From Pseudo-nitzschia pungens (Eukaryota; Bacillariophyta; Bacillariophyceae; Bacillariales; Bacillariaceae), in NCBI GenBank assembly GCA_037355855.1, contig CM074765.1:3906001-3970000 (forward strand): 64,000 nucleotides of DNA, in the 5' to 3' direction. A model generated the notes under the pieces. The model had not been told where the DNA came from. It saw only the letters and a list, made by a program, of their open reading frames with translations, and ran no database searches. Both the position numbers and the translations under genes were made by a program. Position 1 is the first letter of the stretch. Every line of letters begins with the position of its first letter. Below are positions 57,516-64,000 of the stretch, piece by piece.

Positions 57516-60347
57516 ATGCGAATGCCAACGGCAACAGCAACAGCAACAGCGAACACAACGATGACAGCGGTCCAGGCCCAACGGTGCGGAGGTATCGTCC
57601 TCCCCCCAGACTCGGAAAGCGGTGACGCAAACGCAAAACCAGCCAGAACTCTAGCGTCCTGCGACATCTACAACCACGGCCACAGCCACGGCCATAACCA
57701 CAGCCACGGCTGCAGCTACGAAACGGTCCTCGACGATTTGTGCTCGAGGATGGAAACCTCCGGACACTACACCCCCAAGTCGGCTCCTTGGTTTCTCCGC
57801 GGCGCCCTGGCGAAACACGAGGAGCGATTCCACCAGCACCAGTACCAGCACCACCACCATCGACGAGGAACGAGCAATCCTCCCGAAGGCTCGTTTCGGA
57901 CCCGGGACTTTGTCGACGCACTGGTGGCCCGTCTCATGGCGGTTCCCTCCGTTGCTGTTTCTGTTTCTGATGACGAGAACGGGTTGGACGAGGCAAACAA
58001 CAATGATAACAGTAACAGTAACAATAACAACAACAATAACAACAACAATAACAACAGCGAGATCCACAACGACAACGACAACGACAAGGATCACCGCCAC
58101 ATCACCCCACCGACACGAACGCGAGCAGCTCCCGACTCGTGCTTGATGGTGGCCACGGCCTTGCTCCGGGGGGATCCCTCCAAGTACCTGCAAGCATTCG
58201 CCAACAGTCTCTCCGACTGGGCCGCGGCTGCGGGGACCGCTCCCGCATCTGCACCCGCATATCTCCCGCCGGCCGCATCGAGGTGGTGGGTCTCCCTCCT
58301 GGTCGATCCGGCCGTGCCGCTCGAGCTCCACGATCGCCTCTCCGTTGCGCTGCTGGACGCAATGGTTCGATTGCGCCCATTGCCGCTTGCCGATGCCAAT
58401 GGCAATGGCAACGGCGGTGCCAACGCCACCGAAATCCTCGAGGCGGTCGTTTCCGAGCCGGCCTTTTCCCGGAGCGGGCCGACGCCGGCGCTTCCGCGGC
58501 GGCGGAGGTCGTCCCCCGGAGCCGGCGAGGATTCGGCGCGGAGGAGGAGGACGTCGCCGGGCGCGACGCGTTTCCGGCGGGCGTCCTTCGCGATTCGGTT
58601 CCTCAAGCGGAGCTGCGCGATCCCCGACGGAGGGGAGGTCCTGCTCCGCGCTCGCGAAACGTCGGGGATTCCGGAGTGGCTGGTCCGGTTTCTGTCCGCC
58701 GGAGGGACGGGGGTCGACGAAAGGACCCGCAAAGACGACGAGGGCGAGGGCGAGGGCGAGGGCGAGGACGGCAACGACGACGACAACGACAAATCAAAGC
58801 AGCGCCAATACCAATACCAACACCGGTTGCGCTTGCTGGACGTGATTTTGGAGGAGTGCAAGAGCAATCGCTCGGGCAATCATTCGAACAATGCTGCTGC
58901 TTCTGCTTCTTCTGCTGCTGCAGCCCCCCCGGATCATTGTCCGGCGCGATGGATGGCGTTGCTCCCCCCGGATCTGTTGCGGGTGCTCTTGCAATTCGTG
59001 AGGGAAACCTGCAAGCAGCTCGTAGAGGAGTGGGGACAACAGTTGGTGGTCCCGCACCCGACCCCAAAGCCATCGCCATCGTCGTCGTCGTCGCCGTTGT
59101 CCCCATTCCGGGCAATCTCCATTTCCATTTCCCGGTCGGTGGCACCCGTTGGACCGGAGCACGCAGACCGCTATTCCAATCTTTCGCATCCGCATCCGCA
59201 TCCGCATCCGCATCATCATGAACAACATCACCAGCATCATCTTCACCAACATCATCATCATCATCATCACCAACACCATCACCAGCATCATCATCCCCAT
59301 CGGGGAACCAGCCACGAGCTCGGTTCTCTGCCCACGGCAATGGCCTCTTCCAAGCGATTCCTCCGCGTGCTCTCCCGGCTGGTGCTGCCCCTGTCGACGC
59401 TGGAGTTGCCGACGCTGTCGGGGGAGCCCACGGGTTCCCCTCGCGCTTGCGTCGGCGCTTGCGTCGGCGCCGCCGTCGGCAATCGCAAGGCTCCCGCGAT
59501 TGCGGACGCTCTGGAAAACCCCACCCTCAAGCGCGGGATGCGCCTCTTTGCGGCAATGCTCCGGGACGACGGGGGCGTCCCCCTGCAGCAACTCCGCCTG
59601 GTCCGGCTCCTCACGGAGGAGTTTGGCGCAACGCGGGAGGGAAGGATGTGCGCTGTGGTTGCGTGCGCGAGCCGTATCGCGAACATGGATGCGAACACGG
59701 ATGCGAACGCGAACACGGATGCGAATGCGAATATTGACACGAGCTCCGCTGCCACCGCCACCGCAGCCAACCGCAAGCAGGCCCGTGCAATCCTCGACTG
59801 GCTCTCGTCCCCGGCCGTCCTCCAACCGGTCCGGAAGCAGTGTGCCGAGGACCCGGTCCTGCTGCGCTCGGAGGCGGCCCGCTCGTTTCTCGGGGGAGTG
59901 ATGGGCCGGGGAACCAGCAGCACCACCACCAGCAGCAGCCGAAGCACCACCACCACCACCACCACCACCACCAACAGCAACATCCTGCCCGTGAGAAGAC
60001 TTCTCCGGGATGCCCCGCCGTGCCGGACCTTTGGCGAGTCCGAGAGTCCGACAAGGTTCGGAAGCGGCCCAGAGTTTGTGGACCTTGCCCCCGGAACCGA
60101 TGCCATTGCTGCGTCTGCGGCTGCTGCTGCGAGGAGATCCCCACTGGCGCTCCTACGAAACTGGAGAGAGGTTTGGCAGCATCAGCATCAGCATCAGCAT
60201 CAGCATCAGCATCAGTGGCGCAAACGAAACGGTCACCACCAGCATCCGCAATGCCACCCCCACCACCACTACCTGCATCAGTATCAGCAGCAGCAGCATC
60301 ACCATGATCGAAAGCCGCACCCGAACTATGTATTGTTTGACTATTAG
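57516..60347 (+). CDS. large His/Asn-rich protein of unknown function
   Basis: 943 residues in one unbroken frame from ATG 57516, with no intron needed. Ordered helical stretches (YETVLDDLCSRMETSGHYTP; FVDALVARLMAVPSVAV; YLQAFANSLSDWAAAAG; WMALLPPDLLRVLLQFVRET; FLRVLSRLVLPLSTLELPTL; MRLFAAMLRDDGGVPLQQLR) alternate with long repeats: HGHSHGHNHSHG near the start, poly-Asn (about 170-190), a His-rich block (about 560-605), DANAN repeats and terminal QHQH/HHH. The Leu-rich helices read like an armadillo/HEAT-type or other alpha-solenoid fold, but no family is recognised. The His runs could bind metal ions or be neutral products of CAC/CAT slippage. Codon use is GC-rich like that of the other host genes, which supports a real gene. 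Confidence 0.6.
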   Translation: MRMPTATATATANTTMTAVQAQRCGGIVLPPDSESGDANAKPARTLASCDIYNHGHSHGHNHSHGCSYETVLDDLCSRMETSGHYTPKSAPWFLRGALAKHEERFHQHQYQHHHHRRGTSNPPEGSFRTRDFVDALVARLMAVPSVAVSVSDDENGLDEANNNDNSNSNNNNNNNNNNNNSEIHNDNDNDKDHRHITPPTRTRAAPDSCLMVATALLRGDPSKYLQAFANSLSDWAAAAGTAPASAPAYLPPAASRWWVSLLVDPAVPLELHDRLSVALLDAMVRLRPLPLADANGNGNGGANATEILEAVVSEPAFSRSGPTPALPRRRRSSPGAGEDSARRRRTSPGATRFRRASFAIRFLKRSCAIPDGGEVLLRARETSGIPEWLVRFLSAGGTGVDERTRKDDEGEGEGEGEDGNDDDNDKSKQRQYQYQHRLRLLDVILEECKSNRSGNHSNNAAASASSAAAAPPDHCPARWMALLPPDLLRVLLQFVRETCKQLVEEWGQQLVVPHPTPKPSPSSSSSPLSPFRAISISISRSVAPVGPEHADRYSNLSHPHPHPHPHHHEQHHQHHLHQHHHHHHHQHHHQHHHPHRGTSHELGSLPTAMASSKRFLRVLSRLVLPLSTLELPTLSGEPTGSPRACVGACVGAAVGNRKAPAIADALENPTLKRGMRLFAAMLRDDGGVPLQQLRLVRLLTEEFGATREGRMCAVVACASRIANMDANTDANANTDANANIDTSSAATATAANRKQARAILDWLSSPAVLQPVRKQCAEDPVLLRSEAARSFLGGVMGRGTSSTTTSSSRSTTTTTTTTTNSNILPVRRLLRDAPPCRTFGESESPTRFGSGPEFVDLAPGTDAIAASAAAAARRSPLALLRNWREVWQHQHQHQHQHQHQWRKRNGHHQHPQCHPHHHYLHQYQQQQHHHDRKPHPNYVLFDY

Positions 60348-62172
60348 TAGTACTACTAGAACAACGAGGGACCGACAGCCCCCAAAACCAACTGCCAATA
60401 TTTTACTACTACTGCATAATAAATACTATTTTTCAATGCTACAGGGTAGTAGTACTAGTTATTGCAATTTGGCAAAAAAAACACTACCGGTATGGATTAC
60501 GGTCGATGACTTTTGGAATTTCACGAACAAGAACCACCGCCCAGCAGCACCAGCACAGCCTAGTACTAGTAGACTAGTAGTAGTAGTACTATTACAGTAA
60601 TCACCAAGATCAACAAACTACTACTACAATGGATTTCGGTCGAGGACAAAAAGACATCGAAGCAAAGCTAAGGAGATAGTAGGACTTTTTCTTATCCCCC
60701 ACTACTAGCTACTTGTAGTACTAGTAAGGTTAACTTACTCGTACCGGTATTCATTCGACTCCTCGATTGGTTATCATCATCCAGGGGTCATACTAATATG
60801 GGGGTGCGCCACTCCGCGATGGAAAAAATTACCTACCGTATGCGTGGCACAACTAACAAAACCTGTACCTCGAACCGCCTCGAACATGGTTGATTTTTTT
60901 GATGAGAAAAACATTACAACGTACGAAGTATTAGGTAAGTAACATGAACAGTAACAAGCACAGTAACATGCACGATAACATGCACGGTGACAAAAAATAA
61001 TACTACCGGTAAGGTTACCTTAAAAGTAAAAAGACGATAATTGAAAATGTTTACTTAAGTACCGTAGCCATTTCCAACTGGTCAGCGGTAAATATCAATC
61101 ACCATATTAAATTTTCAATGCACAGTCCCAGAACCGCTCAAGAACGCTCTAGTACTAGTAAGTTTTACTTTTCTTTTATTCCTAGTACGAAGTATTACGT
61201 AGGAGTACACCACGTACTTCTATTTATTTCTTAAAAATGATGCTGTTTTGAAATCACTGATTTTAACAATAATAATAAACAAAAAGCAAGCGAAACACAC
61301 CCTTCAAAGAAATAAGGTTGCGAAGTACAAGCGATTAACAGCATTGCCATTAATGATGTTATTATTATTGTATACAATTTTCTTGTCCGTTTAGTAAAAA
61401 GAATTTTCGACAAGGTGTTATCAAGATATTTTTGTCCAACGGTAGTTTGAAATTCTGCATTCAAACAAGTACCGGTCGTTGTGCCATACGGTACCTTACG
61501 GCTCACGAAGTACTATCAGCAACCCTCCTCCTCAACCACCACCATTGTTCTTCTTGCTTCGTCAAGTTTCAATTACTGCTGTTTTTCAGATACGAAAATT
61601 CTGTACAATCATAACAATAATTACTATCATCCATAATGATATTTTATGATTCAATAGTACTATGATCAGTACTCTATATCGCTCCTTTCATGTACTCTAG
61701 AATGATCATGCTTTTTTGAAATCACTGATTTTAACAATAATAATAAACAAAAAGCAAGCGAAACACACCCTCCAAAGAAATAAGGTTACGAAGTACAAGA
61801 TTGCCATTAATGATGTTATTATTATTGTATACAATTTTCTCGTCCGTTTAGTAAAAAGAATTTTTGACAAGGTGTTATCAAGATATTTTTGTCCAACGGT
61901 ATTGGGTGTAGACGAACTCTACTACTCGTACTCAAACTGAAAGTAACAGGTATGAAATTCTGCATTCAAACAAGTACCGGTTGTGCCATACGGTACCTTA
62001 CGGATGAGTTTCGCAATCAGCAGTGCTACTGTAAAAAACAACCACTTTGTGTTTCACACCATCAAACAACATTGTTCTCATAATTTCTAATATTCGTTGG
62101 AAGCAAGCAAGCAAGCAACCCACTAACCAACTCACAAATCCGCACACGAGAAGCACCACCAGCGCAAAAACC
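60348..62172. other. AT-rich intergenic region with a direct duplication
   Basis: It contains AGTACTAGT clusters (60440-60460, 60560-60596, 60715-60725), TACCGGTAAGGTTAC at about 61003-61018 and the duplicated block 61246-61501/61714-62003. No gene is supported. Confidence 0.6.
61246..62003. repeat. direct duplication of about 256/290 bp
   Basis: Copy 1 61246-61501 and copy 2 61714-62003 run from TTTTGAAATCACTGATTTT to GGTACCTTACGG. Copy 2 has a roughly 45-base insertion (about 61910-61955) and lacks about 15 bases near 61800. Confidence 0.9.
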
Positions 62173-62304
62173 ATGATCATGAACCTTTCGTCTCGTTTCT
62201 CATCAAGGTCGACTGTGTTTCTGCCAGTCGTTCTACTAGTACTGCTGGTCCTCGCCAGCAATAAATCATTGGTGGATGCTAACAACACAGAACAAGGTTG
62301 TTAA
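62173..62304 (+). pseudogene. signal-peptide gene start, apparently cut by a copia insertion
   Basis: ATG 62173 begins a strong signal peptide: NLSSRFSSRSTVFLPVVLLV and further hydrophobic residues, with a likely cleavage at VDA|NN. After about 43 codons the frame ends at TAA 62302-62304. That stop lies within TGTTAA, the proposed first bases of an LTR starting at 62299. The natural reading is that exon 1 of a secreted or surface protein is interrupted there and the rest lies beyond the right edge. It could instead be a very short intact gene. Confidence 0.45.
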
Positions 62305-62661
62305 GTAATAAGAAACAGAAAGTGAGCGCAACAGTACCGCGCGTAGAAACAGACAGTGAGCGCAACAGTATCGCGCGTAGAAACAGACAGTGAGCGCAAC
62401 AGTATCGCGCGTAGAAACAGAAAGAAGTCGTGCAACAGTATCGCACGCACATACAAAGAAGCCGCGCCCAGAGGTGCGCAAGATATTGAAGTATCCAAAG
62501 AACACAGTTGAAGTATTAACTGAAGAAGATAAAGAATCGAGCAACATACAGAGAAACATACAATTATCGAGAGTTATCATGTAAAAGAGAGAAAACACAT
62601 GATTCGATACATAGAACAATAAGAGCTCATAATTTCCAGTTATACAACTTGTTGATTAACA
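62299..62661 (+). repeat. candidate 5' LTR with internal 34-bp tandem repeats
   Basis: The ends TGTTAA and TTAACA are inverted. It contains four tandem units at 62312-62345, 62346-62379, 62380-62413 and 62414-62449 (the last is 36 bp and diverged), each starting GAAACAGA and ending in CGCGCGTA or CGCACGCA. No canonical primer-binding site follows. Confidence 0.35.
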
Positions 62662-62856
62662 GTCGCAGATCGCAATAAAATTACATACTCTACCACACGA
62701 ATTATTCAACCGACGCGTTATTCGATACTCAACATTTCGAAACACGCACGATTGAAAATTCTTTTTATTTTTAACTGGAACACGATCATACCCTAAAACT
62801 AACTACCTACCGACATATCTTCAAAAAAAAAAAAAAAAAAAAAAATATATTTCAAC

Positions 62857-64000
62857 ATGTCCTTCGCCGCCGACCTATCCGTCAACACCAACGAAACATC
62901 CCAACACTTCTCTTTCACCCAAGCGATTACAGGAGCAATCAAATGGTTCTTCACACCTACCATTAAACCTCAACCCATGAGTACTGAAGAGACCCTACGA
63001 GACAAGATCACAAAACTAGAGAAGGAACTCGAAAAGAAAGAAGAACGCGAAGGGTTTCAGACACTCCGTGTAGGTGATGTGAAGACATTCGACGGATGCC
63101 AATCGAACTGGGTCAAATGGAAAGCGGAAGCGGAGAGTGTGTTATACGGTACTGGCTTCAAAAAGGTTATGAACAGCAGAGCGGAAGCCGAAAAGGATCC
63201 AAACCGAAACCACGTCTTGTACTCCACCATCGCAGCGGCCACATGCAACGGGCGGGCATATTCGCAGGTTAATCAATACCGAGATGAGACCGATGGACAT
63301 GGTGCATGGAATGAACTCCTGAATTGGTACGACTCCAAATCCCAGCAAGAATCCCATGCCGAAACACTCCGTCTGAAGCTCTCGAACGTCAAATTGTATG
63401 AAGGCGGTGACATTGCAGATTATATCAACCGTTTTGAGTTGATTTACTACGAGCTCCACCGTATCCCCAATTTTGGTATCCGCGAATGTGAAGCAAAGAG
63501 CCTCTTCATCCAGAATATCCACGACTCCTCTTTGGACTATACCACAAACAGCATGGTGGAACATCAGTCCACTCTGACCCTGAAAGACCTGGTCCTGAAA
63601 CTCCGTAAGCAAGAACAAGCGAACATTCGGAAAGGGATTGCCCGTCGTGCAGAAGCCAAACGCCGCCAAGAATTGGCATTCCAGCTCCAGTACGAGGGAA
63701 AGCGCCGGCGCATCGATGGACAAATGGGCCAAGGAACCCTCTCTTTGGGCGGCACTACACTTCATCCTAACATGCTTGGTATTCTCAGGATTCCCCCAGA
63801 GACGTGGAGAAATTTACAAGATTCGGAACGTACCTTTGTCCTAAAATATAACAACGCTGTCCGCCACAAGTCTCCACCAGATGAATTCCCCAGCCCTGTC
63901 AATGGTATCAAGATTGGAGACCCGAAAGATGATGGCATGGGCAATACCGATGTTCCCCGACGCTTGTATGGCCGAGGTGGTGGCCGTCCGCGTCGTGTCC
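62857..64000 (+). CDS. gag: copia-type Gag (partial, runs off right edge)
   Basis: ATG 62857 follows a 20-odd base A-run, and the frame is open for 381 codons to the window end. A coiled coil lies near 45-70 (LRDKITKLEKELEKKEEREG). The retrotransposon Gag core lies at about 75-255 (VKTFDGCQSNWVKWKAEAES; AWNELLNWYDS; LRLKLSNVKLYEGGDIADYI), the pattern of the UBN2/Gag family of Ty1/copia elements including the diatom CoDi group. A basic helix follows (RRAEAKRRQELAFQLQ), then a Gly/Arg-rich stretch (YGRGGGRPRRV) that often leads into the zinc knuckle. No stop or frameshift is seen, so the element may be young. Confidence 0.85.
   Translation, partial: MSFAADLSVNTNETSQHFSFTQAITGAIKWFFTPTIKPQPMSTEETLRDKITKLEKELEKKEEREGFQTLRVGDVKTFDGCQSNWVKWKAEAESVLYGTGFKKVMNSRAEAEKDPNRNHVLYSTIAAATCNGRAYSQVNQYRDETDGHGAWNELLNWYDSKSQQESHAETLRLKLSNVKLYEGGDIADYINRFELIYYELHRIPNFGIRECEAKSLFIQNIHDSSLDYTTNSMVEHQSTLTLKDLVLKLRKQEQANIRKGIARRAEAKRRQELAFQLQYEGKRRRIDGQMGQGTLSLGGTTLHPNMLGILRIPPETWRNLQDSERTFVLKYNNAVRHKSPPDEFPSPVNGIKIGDPKDDGMGNTDVPRRLYGRGGGRPRRV

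Larger units (their letters stand above)
62299..64000 (+). mobile_element. copia-type LTR retrotransposon, 5' part (continues past window)
   Basis: The gag frame starts at 62857 and is intact to the window end. Upstream, a candidate 5' LTR runs from TGTTAA (62299) to TTAACA (62661), mirror-image ends as expected. Without the 3' LTR in view the boundary cannot be verified; another possible LTR end is ...CTCAACA near 62735. Confidence 0.6.

Overview
The window looks like nuclear DNA of a diatom, probably a raphid pennate. The evidence is a mix of signs. There are spliceosomal GT-AG introns of about 85 to 470 bases. One plastid-type presequence carries a cleavage-site phenylalanine (AEA|FVSP). 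There is a heat-shock-factor type regulator, a copia-type Gag of the sort common in diatoms, and two nuclear tRNA genes with eukaryotic B boxes. Coding regions are GC-rich and full of simple-sequence tracts. The spacers are AT-rich and dotted with TACCGTA/TACCGGTA/GTAAGGTTAC and AGTACTAGT motifs. Species cannot be fixed from the sequence alone.

Layout. 0-6 kb: tail of a gene entering from the left, a plastid-targeted carotenoid-desaturase-like flavoprotein (minus) and a seven-membrane-segment protein (minus). 6-10.4 kb: spacer with a TA-flanked inverted-repeat element and a 12-13 bp tandem array. 10.4-12.9 kb: ankyrin plus 3'-5' exonuclease gene (plus), read in three frames. 13.8-17.5 kb: TLDc-domain gene (minus) with 17-residue repeats, also in three frames. 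19.1-21.0 kb: membrane-anchored protein with two Cys/Trp modules (minus). 24.0-29.1 kb: five-exon CEMIP/TMEM2-like G8 and beta-helix protein (plus). 31.9-36.5 kb: two-exon ABCC/MRP transporter (minus). 38.9-44.7 kb: intact Ty3/gypsy element with identical LTRs, a 5-bp target duplication, and gag and pol in one frame separated by a single UGA. 44.7-45.4 kb: a second TA-type element, inverted relative to the first. 45.4 kb: tRNA-Pro. 46.8-47.7 kb: secreted Cys-rich protein with an Asn/Ser array (minus). 48.9-50.5 kb: unusual AT-rich block. 51.1-53.2 kb: heat-shock-factor gene (plus). 54.2 kb: tRNA-Leu. 54.9-55.7 kb: DUF2256 zinc protein (minus). 57.5-60.3 kb: large His/Asn-rich protein of unknown role (plus). 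61.2-64 kb: a duplicated spacer block, then a signal-peptide gene cut by a copia-type element whose gag runs off the right edge.

The host genes do not form a pathway; this is an ordinary eukaryotic neighbourhood broken up by mobile DNA. The most notable features are the one-stop gag/pol arrangement, the apparent retrotransposon hit in a secretory gene, the repeat-rich CEMIP-like protein, the ankyrin-exonuclease fusion, and the way frame changes in two genes all go in the same +1 direction.
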